The notes below the pieces were generated by a model. It was not told where the DNA came from and did not search any database. It saw only the letters and a program-made list of their open reading frames with translations. From the NCBI GenBank assembly GCA_951640195.1, contig OX621168.1, positions 1,860,001 through 1,924,000 on the forward strand: DNA of 64,000 bases, in the 5' to 3' direction. Made by a program: the position numbers and the translations under genes. Position 1 is the first letter of the stretch. The number at the start of each line of letters is the position of its first letter. The stretch comes from Porpolomopsis calyptriformis. Taxonomy: Eukaryota > Basidiomycota > Agaricomycetes > Agaricales > Hygrophoraceae. Positions 35,843 through 47,096 of the stretch are shown here, one piece after another.

Positions 35843-38711
35843 TTACTTGAGGAGCCCATTCACTTCATTATGTCGTCCTTGCAACCGATAGAGTTCTGCG
35901 AGAACCTCTGCTGTATCCAACGTATCGCTGTGATTGTCCCCCAGCTGCGTTTTCCTGCCAGCCAAGGCTCGCTTCAACAGTGTTTCCGCCTCATCATATC
36001 GTTTTTGCAACAGGTAAAGGTGACCAAGCTTATGCACCGTCTCCAACGTAGAGGGGTGATCGGTCCCTAAGGTCTTCTCGTCGCCTGCTAGGCTCCGTTT
36101 GTATAGTACTTCTGCTTTGCCATACGACTCTTGTGATTGACAAAGACAAGCGAGATTGTACACGGTCGTCAATGTGTCAGGATGATCAGGGCCGAGCCTT
36201 TTTTCATAGCCCACCAAAGCTCGCTTATACAGCTCTTCAGCTTCATCGTATCGTCCTTGTTCGTGATAAACGAGGGCGAGATTATCCATTGATGAGAGTG
36301 TGTCAGGATGGTCTGCCCCAAGAAGCATTTCATGGCCGGACAAGGCGCGCTGGCCAAGTGACTCAGCTTCCTCATACCGCCCTTGTGTTTGGTAGAGGGA
36401 AGCAAGATTATACACTGTCGTCAAAGTTTCGGGATGACGGGCACCTAGAGTCTTTTCTTCACCCGCTAGAGTTTGTCCATACATTGCTTCAGCCTCACCA
36501 TACCGACTTTGCGATTCATAGAGACAAGCAAGGTTATTCATCGTCGCCAAAGTATCAGGGTGATCAGTCCCTAGTTGGCCCTCTCTTCCGGCTAAGGCCT
36601 GCTTATAAAGTGCCTCAGCCTCGCTATAGCGTGCTTGGAGTTTATAAACGAATGCAAGATTATGCATTGATCCGATTGTGTCCAAGTGGTCGGCTACCAA
36701 CTGCTTCTCTCTTCCCACTATAACCTGCTTGAGTAGGACCTCCGCCTCGTGATACCGTTCTTGTCGCCCGTAAAGACGGGCGAGTTTATTCACAGACGAG
36801 ATAACATCTGGGTGATCGGCTTCCAACAGTTTCTCCCTGCTCGTTAATGCGCGCTTGGTGAGTACCTCCGCGTCACCATATCGGCCTTGAAACTGGTAAA
36901 CATCCGCAAAGCAGTCCACTATTGCCAGGGTGTCGAAATGATCAGCACCCAGCAGCCTCTCGCTCCTTTCAAGCACCTCCTGGCATAACGCTTCCGCATC
37001 ATTATATCTTCCTCGACTATTCAAATACTTCACCACCCGTTCGTTGGACTGAGTCAACTCGACATTGAGGTGATCCATATCATTCCATTTTTGATTGAAG
37101 GATTGAATATGGGGCATGAACATCTCGCATTGAGCCCACCATTGAGGGTATTCGGGATGTAATACTTGTCGGAATGGGCCACAGAGAAGCGATATCGATG
37201 ATTGGAGCCAATCTCGGTAACTGTTTTCTTGCTTTGCAACTTCTTGCATCAAGAATTGGATCAAATCGTGGATTCGCAACGAAGGCTCTCCAGCATTGGG
37301 TCGGTATTCGACCAGAGACAGGCTCTGGAGCTTTTGTAACGCGACTTTGAACTTGATCGGAGAGACGATTAGAGTGGCTAATGAATGGAATTGATTTGAA
37401 ATGCGGGAATTGGGTTCGGTGGTAGGTGAGCCAGCTTGTGGTCCACCTTGTGATTGCAACCACTCATTGGCCCCATCGACAAGCATCTTCACTGGTATGT
37501 TTTCTTGGTCAAGGAATGAAAGCATTTTCATGAGGTTGCTAACATCGCAAGACTCGTCGTTCAACTGATCAAATTGGTTTGTGAATGCCTTTGCCACCGA
37601 TCGCTGCTCGTAACCAGTTAGATCGTTCTCCCATCGAATGGCCTACCCGTAAATATGAGCACCCCAGAATTGAAGTAAATCCTACATACGAAATGTGAAC
37701 TCACTTCTATCTTTTGTTCGTTCTTATACAAGTCAAGCATAGCATCAAGAGACGTGTGAGTTTGCTTCATAAATGACGCGGCTTGGACAACAGCCAGGGT
37801 CAAACGACCAACAGATCCAACCAGTTCTTCGGCTTGTTGTATCATAGAAGACGTTACGATCGTCGGATCGATACCTGCATCTGACAACAGAAGATTTGTG
37901 GTTTCTGGCAGTTCTAAGGCTCCAAGTTCGAGCGTCCTATGCCGTTCCCCTCCTACATTCACCAATGCCTCAGCGACATCTGCAGTCCGCGTAGTGAAAA
38001 GGATGTTTCCTTTTGAGTTCTTCCGAGGAAGATGCTCGCGAAGGAAGCCAAGAGTACTCCTGTCAACGTTGTCGAGAACAAGAAGCCAGTTGACACCATC
38101 ACTCCCATGCGAGTCCTCTAACCATAACCGCGCTGATGTTAGTTTTGCTTGTTGTTCCTGAAGATAGCGATCACGGTGGCCAGTGAGATCAAGGATCTTC
38201 GTGAATCCTTGGTATAACTTGTCGACACTGGTAGCGGGTATCCAGAATACATACGAGCAACGACCACATTCGAATGTCATCTTCGCGTGGCGCAAAGTCA
38301 GTTGTGTCTTGCCTAGGCCGGGCATTCCATAGATAGCGCAACGGATTGGAATATTGCGTAGGACCATATCAAACACCTCGTCCAAAATCTTCAACTCCTT
38401 CGCTCTGCCGGTAAAATGAACGGAGAGTAGATCAATGGGAGCGTCATTGACAGGTTGCAATGAGCGTGAACCTGAGTCTAAGATAAACGTCAGTAAGAGA
38501 GACAACACTTGGGCGATTAAGGTCAACCATTTATATCCTTCTGTGCGACGACAAATCCCTGAGGATGGCGGGTCCATATCCTCTCACAGAAGTCGGTTGA
38601 GCATCAAATCCACTAACCTTGTGAGGAACGGATAACCGAGATGTTGTATTGATCACCCACGATAGAGTTGAAATTGCCGCGACTTGCGTCGACGATGTCA
38701 CCGCTGATCAT
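35843..38711 (-). CDS. NLR6: NB-ARC/TPR receptor, 9 TPRs, relocated start codon
   Basis: Exons on the minus strand are 38618-38711, 37705-38477 and 35843-37642 (about 888 aa). The ancestral start is mutated to TTG, and a deletion of about 7 bases shifts the following frame. An in-frame ATG at 38711 (MISGDIVDASRGNFN) rescues exon 1 but removes the first half of the N-terminal motif. NB-ARC motifs are intact: GMPGLGKTQLTLRHAK, LLVLDNVDRS, LFTTRTADVAEAL and GRLTLAVVQAA. Exon 3 starts AIRWENDLTGYEQ with RIHDLIQFLM and nine TPRs. It is the most diverged of the seven paralogs. Length and phase fit, so it may still be expressed. Confidence 0.75.
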
Positions 38712-38991
38712 GTTGAATCGCTTGTCAAGATGAGAGTGAAGGATGAAGACGTACGAAATAAGCGCCCAAACTTTTCCACGCAGCTATCCCTCGACCTTCG
38801 TCGTTTACGATGCACCTCAGATAATGTCCAAACATGTGATCAACTTGTGTGATATACCAAGAACCAGTTGTCCATCTATTCAGCTATCATACTACAGGAA
38901 CTGTATACAGTTCAATTGGCGTGCATGAATCGCCAGGAGGTCCATCGTCTGGCGTTGCTTGGTACCAAACCTACCATTATCAATCCATCCA

Positions 38992-39555
38992 TTAAGTTGG
39001 CCGCCCATTGCACAGTATCAGAGAACTCACATCTAACCCACTCCCACAGGCATAAAATCCACCTGTGCCTCTGAACACCAAATGTGCGCCCAGTTGCGAA
39101 TTTTGGTTATCCGATTGCAACGTAAACGGCCCAGTTTGCTGGCAATAATCACTCGAGGATCCTACGACGAAAGCGAGAGAGCCGTAAGAGGAACAGCCTG
39201 ATGAAATTGGGGCGGCGAGGATTAATGCTTGTGGAACAGAGCTTGATTGGTCTGTTGGGACGACGCTAAGGATGTCTGAGTTGTCGAAGTAAAATTGACC
39301 AGGTGGGACGGAGCCTGTGAGGGTGGAACCATCGGCACCACCACTCGGTCTGAGAGGCTAGAGGCAATAATGTAAGTTGTAAATTCAATGAGCTGCTAAA
39401 GTATGGCTGCTTACCAGAAGATTTGCTGACGAGGTGCTGTTAGAAGCGACCAGGTAGAAGTTTGGAGTGTCGTTGCGAATCAGAAGACGAACTGGGGCAG
39501 CCGGAGTGAGATGTGCTGCAAGGAGAAAAAGTAGACTGAGCATTTGGAAGACCAT
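38992..39555 (-). CDS. Small secreted protein, fungal-specific
   Basis: Two exons on the minus strand, 39415-39555 and 38992-39357, are joined by a 57-base intron and give about 168 residues. The N terminus is a signal peptide (MVFQMLSLLFLLAAHLTPAAP). The mature part has QFYFDNSDILSVV, CSSYGSLAFVVGSSSDYCQQ and GGFYACGSGLDVSSLILCNG, with four cysteines and a Ser/Gly-rich composition. It resembles small secreted cell-surface proteins of mushrooms, but I cannot name the family. It is on the same strand as NLR6 and ends about 280 bases before its start. Confidence 0.65.
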
Positions 39556-39696
39556 GCTTGAGCCGTGCAGGAGGATGCCATTGCGTTGGCTTTTTATACT
39601 TTTACCTTTGCTGCCACGATGGTCCCCCATGTCCGCAGACAGCAGCGACCTCGCCCGAACACATGATCTACAGCTGTTTGGCTTCTAACTCCATTA

Positions 39697-40388
39697 ATGC
39701 GACTCATTCTATCAAGCAGCCGCCCCTTAAACACCGTTCTTGTCAATGAGGAAGGCCAACCGCTCTACGTTAGCAAGACTCCATTCAAATGGTCTCATCA
39801 GAGAACGATCATCTACCGTGTTCAACCAGACTTCGCTGATTGGAAGTATGATGTTGAAGAAGGCAAATTTGAAGGTGGCGATGAAGAGGTTGATTTCGGT
39901 TTGGCAGAGCTCGCGCAGGTTGATTGGCACACCATTGGACCATCGATACTGAGATATAGAGGGATCGAAATATCCTTCAAGGATTATTTGCACACCGAGG
40001 ATATTTTGGGCTTGTGAGTGTTTCGTATGTCCATTCATTTGATCTGGATGTAATTATACAAAGAAATCATACCTTCACTGCCTCTGACGGAAACTCGTAT
40101 CGGTGGAAATCAGGACCCGCCACTTTTAGCACCCTTGCTGTGAGTACTCATTGATTGCGATCCCAATCCAACCTACCTGCCCATCAGCTCGAAAGAGACG
40201 ATGACTCTCACACCGAAGTCGCACACTTCCATCGGCCAAACTTGGGGATAATCGGAACTCGACATAAAGCCTACCTCGAGATATTCCCCGAAGGAATGAC
40301 TATCATAGATGATATCGTGGTAACCTTCCTGTACTTGGAAAAACTACACCAGACAAGCTCAAGTGAGTTCTGGCAATCGTTTGTGTAG
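39697..40388 (+). CDS. DUF6593 domain protein A
   Basis: Three exons (39697-40013, 40064-40139, 40188-40388) give about 197 residues. It starts MRLILSSSRPLNTVLVNEEG with QPLYVSKTPF, continues with ELAQVDWH and YRGIEISFKDYL, then NHTFTASDGNSYRWK, and ends LEIFPEGMTIIDDIVVTFLYLEKL. This matches the DUF6593 family, expanded in Agaricomycetes and of unknown function. There is no signal peptide. It is convergent with the paralog at 40528-41207 and has the same exon phases and an identical middle-exon length of 76 bases. Confidence 0.82.
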
Positions 40389-40527
40389 AATTTCACCTTG
40401 CGCGAATCACAGTTAGGTTCGAGTTACCTTCTTAAACTATCGGTTTGGAGGATAAAACGTGGAATTTCAATCATTCTCTGGATTGGACTGAAAGTAAATT
40501 GATATCATATGCCTGACAACTGCCATA

Positions 40528-41207
40528 CTACTGTACAATGTTCGCTGATGCCACGGATCTTTGATTCTCTCTTCTCGCATCCTGGAGTAACTTGTACAGA
40601 TACAAGAACGTTATAACGATGTCGTCGATGACATGCATCCCTTCAGGCAGGATCTGGAGTGACACTCGTATTCTGAATATCCATTCACGGGATTCCTGGA
40701 TGTATGCAACTGGTGTTTTTGATCCATCGTTCAATTCGAGCTACGCAAGGGGCGTGATAGGGGCGATAAGCTGGATGGAGGGTTACGCTTACTTCAAACC
40801 TACGGTGAACAAGTCCTCTGAAACCCCATTTGTACGAACGTCCGTCAGAAGCAGTGAACGAATAACGTCTACGCAACCGTGAGCAGATAGTTCCGCTTGG
40901 TATATATTTCTCACCTGATAAAAAGGCTCTCCGATGTGAGATAACTCTTCATTGGCATTTCCACACCCTTGTAGTTCAACATATCCGGATGAATCGTTCG
41001 GTAACGGATCTGCGCAATTTCTGCCATGTTCGGAAACGCAGGATCCCCCCCATAAACCAAAGGTCCTCCGACAGCGTAAGGAATACGGCTGACAGTCGTT
41101 ACTTGGCTATTGAATGCCCATGGAGTTGTGACTCTGTAAATCGCTTGTCCTTGTGGATTACTGAGGACGGTATTTAAGGCATTATTCCTGAGCAAAGCGA
41201 GCTCCAT
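40528..41207 (-). CDS. DUF6593 domain protein B
   Basis: Three exons on the minus strand (40915-41207, 40793-40868, 40528-40740) give about 193 residues. It starts MELALLRNNALNTVLSNPQG, contains RRYSFTASDGRSYKWGFRGL, and ends LQILPEGMHVIDDIVITFLYLYKLL. It is clearly paralogous to the gene at 39697-40388. A nearer donor (about 40803) would break the frame; the GTAAGC donor at 40792 keeps it. The pair lies tail-to-tail, 139 bases apart. Confidence 0.82.
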
Positions 41208-41408
41208 ATCGTGCGCAGGTGGTCAATAAGACGGCTATGCATTAAGCTAAAGTCTTTAAGCTCTTTAAATCATGTGACTTTACACATTTGTGACATTCGC
41301 GTCCTCACGTCACGGCCACGCCTCTTCCTCATGTTCTGACCTTGATTACGATCATCCCCACTGCTGGCGTAGACACCATCGCTCGTCGTTCCCGACGATT
41401 TTCTCGTA

Positions 41409-42317
41409 ATGTCTTCACCCATTTCCCCTCGTCAGCGGAGGTCTTCTATCTTGTCACCTATTCTCCATCCATCTAATCACCAACCAGTCATTCACCCTAA
41501 CTCAAGGAAAGCGCGACCAACCGTCTCTATCACGAACAGCAACGCATCTTGTATTACTAGCAGTGACGCCATTCTTTCTACCACTCCTTTCCCCCCATCC
41601 AACAGGGGCTTTATCCCCTTCCCAACATCCCCTGACTCTGAATCGGATTATATCCACCTTCTCCGTCGTACACCCCTCAACCAAAAATTACTCGACTCAC
41701 AATCCCGTACGTCTCCCCGCGCATCTCGAGTCGAGCTGCGCCATCGTCGCTCTCTAGCCCGCCTCGCCCAGTCGCCTCTTGTGCGCAAGGACGCACAGAA
41801 GGGTAAACTAAACACCAAGGACGCCGGTGCGACAAAACGGCCACGCCCTCGCAAGCACGACGTGCAACTTCTGGAAATAGCGTATCGCAGCGTCGCGTGG
41901 CAGCTGGCTCGGACTAGATCCGATGGGTCGCAGGATATTTATGGTGGTCGGGCAGATCCAGAGATGAGGCAGGTTATGGAGGCGCAGGACCGTCTCTTCG
42001 TGGAGCGACTGTGCGAGGTCATGGCTGAGTTGGGGTACCCTCCCCTTCCTACGATGACATCCTCAGCTTCGCTCTCCGATTCCGAGTTATCTCATGACTC
42101 CCCGTTCTTGTGCGATCCACTTCCACCCCGCGAATCTATATCTATGGCACTAGTATCTCCGGAAGATCCGCCCGTCTTGACGATGCCCCAACTGGTTGCA
42201 ACGATTATGCTTCGTCGCGGAGATCGCTCACGCAGGGCCGCAAGCCGTGAGCGTTTTTCGCCTTACAGGGATGTGTTGAGCCCAAAAGGTTCCCCCCTCG
42301 CCCGTGATCTCCGCTGA
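41409..42317 (+). CDS. Hypothetical protein with P-like C-terminal motif
   Basis: This is an intronless frame of 302 residues. The N-terminal half is Ser/Pro/Arg-rich and disordered. A folded-looking centre follows: LLEIAYRSVAWQLARTRSDG, then MRQVMEAQDRLFVERLCEVM. The end reads MPQLVATIMLRRGDRSRRAA then SPYRDVLSPKGSPLARDL. That end resembles the P proteins (LSQLVARMMFRRNETSRPLA) and the protein at 7897-8373. No function is known to me. No membrane or signal sequence is visible. Confidence 0.65.
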   Translation: MSSPISPRQRRSSILSPILHPSNHQPVIHPNSRKARPTVSITNSNASCITSSDAILSTTPFPPSNRGFIPFPTSPDSESDYIHLLRRTPLNQKLLDSQSRTSPRASRVELRHRRSLARLAQSPLVRKDAQKGKLNTKDAGATKRPRPRKHDVQLLEIAYRSVAWQLARTRSDGSQDIYGGRADPEMRQVMEAQDRLFVERLCEVMAELGYPPLPTMTSSASLSDSELSHDSPFLCDPLPPRESISMALVSPEDPPVLTMPQLVATIMLRRGDRSRRAASRERFSPYRDVLSPKGSPLARDLR

Positions 42318-42872
42318 GCTTCATCTGCGGTTGATCCGTTACCACGTCTTCAATTTCACGCACCCGTCACGATGCATTACGTTCATCGGATTCCATGCTG
42401 TATCCTTAACACCCGGTTATGTAGCTGGTGTCCTCTGCTCCCCGAGCGAGCAGAGCACATTTCTTTACACTCGTTAATTTTTTGCATTGTATTTACTCTC
42501 AATTTTTGCAACTTCATTTGGGTGTTTTGGTTTTCCAACGCGTCTTCAATTGTTCAACAAATATTACGTAATATTCAACTTGACCTTTTTTCGACAAAAG
42601 TCGCGTTCCTCCCTTGGACAGTGTTCCTCGCTGCTTAACTTGTCCTCGAAAAGCAGATATTTGCTGTCGCGAGGTGAGTATTTAATTATCAATATATCGT
42701 CGTGGCCGCCATGAACCGTCAAGACGAGAGCCACGCTCCATACACATGTTTTGACAATCCATGCTTGTAGCTTTCTTTTCTGATCAGCCTTTTGTGTCTT
42801 CCACAGGTCATATCATAATCCTGACGCCTTCGTTGCATCCCGTTGATCCACATTTCAAGTTCCATTCTAGCC
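42318..42872. other. Intergenic, AT-rich
   Basis: There is no supported gene between the two plus-strand neighbours. The sequence is T-rich after 42470 and probably holds the 3' UTR of one gene and the promoter/5' UTR of the next. Confidence 0.5.
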
Positions 42873-45800
42873 ATGTCTGCAGCCCTAACCACTCACCCAG
42901 ACGCCTCCACCCAATCAGCAAATACCCATCCGGACTTCTCTCTAGACTCCACCCTGGGCCTACCGCCCCCAACCAGAAACACCCGCCTCCCCTCGGGTTC
43001 ATCCCAGACAACCGCCTCCTCTTCCGCCCCTCTCTCAACCCCTCCTCCACCGCCATCACCCCTCATGCGAAGAAAAGGGGGAGGAGGAGGGGACGGCCCG
43101 TACCTGATTGCGCGGAGGTTGAGCTCCGGAGTGAATCGTCAAGACGAAGATCCTGACGATCTCGCCATCGAAGGTGATATATTGGACACCCCCGGACCTG
43201 ACCGGAAGGGAGGTGGTACGCTGGCTGCTACACGCCATAAACGGACGGCATCCGGTGCCGGGGGAGGGACGAAAGGCGCACATCTGACGCTTCGCGACCA
43301 AGAAAAGGTGTCTTTTCATTCCAACATCTTTCTCTCGTTATACTGAAATGCTTGTCCCGCACACCCACAGCACATCGACAGCCTCAAGAAGGAAAATTTC
43401 AACATCAAATTACGGGTTCATTTCCTGGAAGAACGTCTGGGTCAACTCAGCCCTGAACATATCGATGGCGCCTTGAAACAAAATATCAACCTCAAGATCG
43501 AGGTGCAGCAGCGCGGGATGGAGTTGAAGAAGCTGAAAAAGCTGGTGTTGGAGTTGGAGAAGGAACTCGAACGACTTCAACGGACCGGCACTGGCACTGG
43601 TACATCACGTGGACGTGAACGGGAATTTGAAGAGAAATTGGAGGAAAAGGAGAGAGAACTGAGGGAACTGCGGAGGCGCCAGGTGGATTCGGTGGAAGAT
43701 CAGGTTGTGTTGAAGGAGCTGGAAGAGCGGAATACGCAGCTCGAGGAACAACTTGAGAATGCGAGAGGGCTCTTGGAGGAGAATATGGAGGAGCTTGAAC
43801 GATTGAGGGAGATTGTGGAGCGGAGAGGTGGTGATGAACCTCTGAACGACAGGAATGATGTTGGTGGGGACGAGGCATGGAGGAAGAAGATGGAGGATCT
43901 TGAGGCTGATAACGAAGAGCTGAGGATGAGGTTGGACGACCAAGACGAACTGATCACACAAAAGGATGACGAGAAGGACGATTTGGTGGATGAAGTTGAT
44001 GCCTTGAGGCTAGAAATCGAGGAACTTCAGCGAAGGCGAGCCGCTGAGTCCATTGAGAGGAGTGAGAGTCGGGCCCAGATATTGGAGGAAAGAGAAGAGC
44101 GGGAGGCAGTCGAAGGGGATTTGAATGCCCTCCGAGATAAACTGGCTGCTGCGATGATCGAACTGCAACAGAAGGAAGACGAACTGGATATGAAGAACAG
44201 GGAGATAGATGACATGGTATCGGAACATCAACGAATTGTTCAGGTCGTCGAGGAGGAGTGGAGAGGGGAGGTTGAAGAAGCAAGAGGGCAAGTGGAAGAG
44301 CTGCGTGACGTTAATACCAATTCGTTCAATATGTTGTTGGGATGTTGACTTTTCTCTCGTCTAGGCTCTTGTGGAACGGGAAACGGAGTCAAAAGAGTTG
44401 CGACTCAACATCTCCGAGCTCGAGGCTAACACTAACGACCTACACTCCCGGTTCGAGGTTGCGTTGACTAAACTCGAGCAGGACTGTGAAGACAAGGACG
44501 CAGAAGTTCAGGCTTCTAATCAAGTGATCGAGAGACTCAGCGATCAGATCTACGTTCTTGAAGACGACAACGATAGGCTGAAAGAGGATGCTGATAGATT
44601 CAGGGACGAGGAGGCTGCTGAACGGGAAAGGTCAGAAGCACTATCGGCTGCGCTCAAAGAGGTGGGTCAATTTTCACACAGGAGGAATGCCCCTGATCTG
44701 AACTTGTCCCCGTGTTGCAGAAAGTAGCAACACTGAAATCGCAACTTCACGAGATGGCGGAGATGTATGAGGCTTGCAGCCAGGAAATACATGCACACCG
44801 AGCTCGTCAGGAAGAACTCGCGAGTCACGTCGAAGACCTCGTTGAAGAGGTGCAGCGCGAACGTGATGCCTATCAGCGTACTGAATCGGATCTCAACGAG
44901 GCCCGGAAAGTCCACGAGGCCGAATTGCGCCGTGAGCAACGAGCGTTGGAGGAAAAAGAAGCCAACCACCGGATCACACGAAACGATCTTGCGAGGACCC
45001 AGTCCTTGCTTTCTCAACGGGAGTCGGATCTCAAGGCCTTCCAAACCACTCTCCAGGGACTTGAATCGGAGTCGAAGAAGGCTGGAGAGACACACACGAC
45101 GGCGAGATTTTCGTTGCAGCTCGAATTGGATCGACTTAAGCGGGACGTGGAGAGATTGGAGGACGAGCTTTCGCGCGCGAGGAAGGAGATCGAGGAACGA
45201 GAAACCAAGAGTCGCGATCGGGACAGCGTCCTTGACCAACTTCATGCGGATAATAGAGATCTGGCTACCCAGCTAGCATCACAGATGCAAGCCAGGCTCA
45301 ACGTGGCCGAGAAGTTGGATACCGTCCAGGCCAATTTCAAGGGTGCGGAAACTGAGATTGCCATTTTCAAGGCGAAGGTGGCAGAGTTGGAACAGAGGTT
45401 GTCCAAGGACCAGAAGTCACTTATGCTTGCCGAGAATCAGTACAGAGATCAGCTTACAGAGCGTAATACTCTGTTGCTTACCATATACCAGTATATGGAC
45501 AAGATTCTGGGCGTTGACAAGACCCCGGTAAGTTTTCTCCTTGTCATACAAGCCGTAACCAGTCTCACCCGTCGTTGATTCGTAGAAGACAGGTGGCCAA
45601 GCGGAGACGAAGCCGTTCACGAATTTCAGTGTGTTCCACGACAATCTGATAACGAGGCTGAAGGCATTAAGCCAAATTCAACTCGACTTTGACAAACGGT
45701 GCAAAGAGACCGAAGGTCGATATACGGAGAAGCTGGCCGACATGCGGAAGCAATTGGATTATCGTTGGAAGCAAATCGACAAGTTTGAAAATAGCGTGAA

Positions 45801-46421
45801 GGCCTACGCAGAGATGAAGTCGGTTTGGCGCCGGAAGTTCAGTGCGAAGGAAGGGGAGTTGGAAGCTCTCAAGGTCACTCTCTTCTGGTTTAGATTCTAT
45901 CGATACGCCTGTGCTGATGCATATATAGACAACGAACTCAGAGTTGACAGCTCAAATCTCAGGGGTGAAGCGACCTGGGCAGAGCGATGGAATGGAGTTG
46001 CGAGCACTCTCGGCTCGCGCCACCAATTCCGAGCGCCGGCTGGCCAACGCTCAAAACCAACTTCTCGCTGCGGAGGAAAAGATAGCGACGATGAATGAAA
46101 AGAACGCGTCTGCGGATACCAAGTGGGAGGCAAGGGTCAAGGAGTATGAAACGAGATTCAAAGCGGCTGAGGAGAGAGTGAAGAGAGAGAGGCAGGGGGG
46201 CAAGGAGAGAGTTGCTGAACTGGAAAACAATCTCAAGTCGGTTTCCGTTTTTTTTCTGCTTTTTGCACTTTGAACTTTTTGGTAATTGACCTGTTGCCTA
46301 TCTCTCTTTTCTCGACAGGAGTCTGCAGCGGCAATTGGAGCTTGCGCAGAAACGGAACCAGCAACTGACGGAAGTGATGGACACGAACAAGACACCTGGC
46401 TCACCAGGAGCATCACGATGA
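42873..46421 (+). CDS. Spindle-pole-body/MTOC coiled-coil protein with Cnn_1N motif
   Basis: Seven exons (42873-43307, 43371-44309, 44365-44661, 44721-45527, 45586-45873, 45929-46236, 46319-46421) give about 1058 residues, all in phase. A disordered Pro/Ser/Gly-rich start is followed by LTLRDQEK|HIDSLKKENFNIKL, VHFLEERLGQL and KQNINLKIEVQQRG, the centrosomin N-terminal motif 1 that recruits gamma-tubulin complexes. This motif is found in ApsB, Mto1 and Pcp1-type fungal proteins. The rest is nearly continuous charged coiled coil, interrupted by the conserved-looking KPFTNFSVFHDNLITRL segment. It should act in microtubule nucleation at the spindle pole body or cytoplasmic MTOCs. Which of the paralogous types it is cannot be settled by eye. 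Confidence 0.85.
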
Positions 46422-46700
46422 TTATATTTTACAGTGGAACGTGTTTTCTCTGCGCTTGTTTTTATAACCTGTTTGCCTTCGCATTATTCGACGGGATCTT
46501 TCTTTCATTATTGTAATCTCAAGTTGTGTATTCTATCTTAAACTTACAAACGTCTAATCGCAATTTACATGGGTCGCTCCTAGTGATTCTGCGCTTAGCT
46601 TTATTCACTTTACAAGCCGAGGGTTCCCGTTAGCGCCGCAGGGTACCGAATGGCAAGCAAGACACAGGAACGAGGGTACCAGGTTTAGTTTTTGATGATA

Positions 46701-47040
46701 CTACGGTGAGCGATGGGATAATGAATATACCGAAAGCAGAAACGAGGCGAGGATGTTCGCAAAACGTCCCACAATGCTTGCAACCGTTTGTTGACGCCGA
46801 AAGTCGGCGAGGGTGCTGATGTCAGTTTCGCAATGGATGGTATGGATGCGATCTTGATAGGTTGCATTCAGGAGATCGGGGATGATATCTCGGTCTGGTA
46901 GGGCAAGGGTGGTAGCCAGGTGACAGAGATGATGAGCATTATGATCGGGGCCGCCAAAGATGAATGTGAAGGAACCTTCCTGGAAGCAATGGTTGGGACT
47001 GTAGACAGCGATATAAGTTTGGGACACTCACCTTTGCGCA
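46701..47040 (-). pseudogene. 5' fragment of a P-family copy
   Basis: On the minus strand, YSPNHCFQEG, DHNAHH and LALPDRDIIPDLLNATYQDR match the 5' parts of psi-P2 and psi-P3. It lies divergently about 60 bases from the NLR7 start, as psi-P2 and psi-P3 lie next to NLR3 and NLR4. Nothing of the C-terminal P region follows. The stretch 46422-46700 behind it shows no gene. Confidence 0.7.
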
Positions 47041-47096
47041 TGAGAACATTTTGCATCATCGCTCTGTGAGCGCTTGTCCAAACTTGAGCCTCAACC

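Noticed and set aside
42372..42638. 88-codon frame between the 41409 gene and the Cnn_1N gene
   Set aside because: AT-rich intergenic composition, no domain, and a likely 3' UTR/promoter position.
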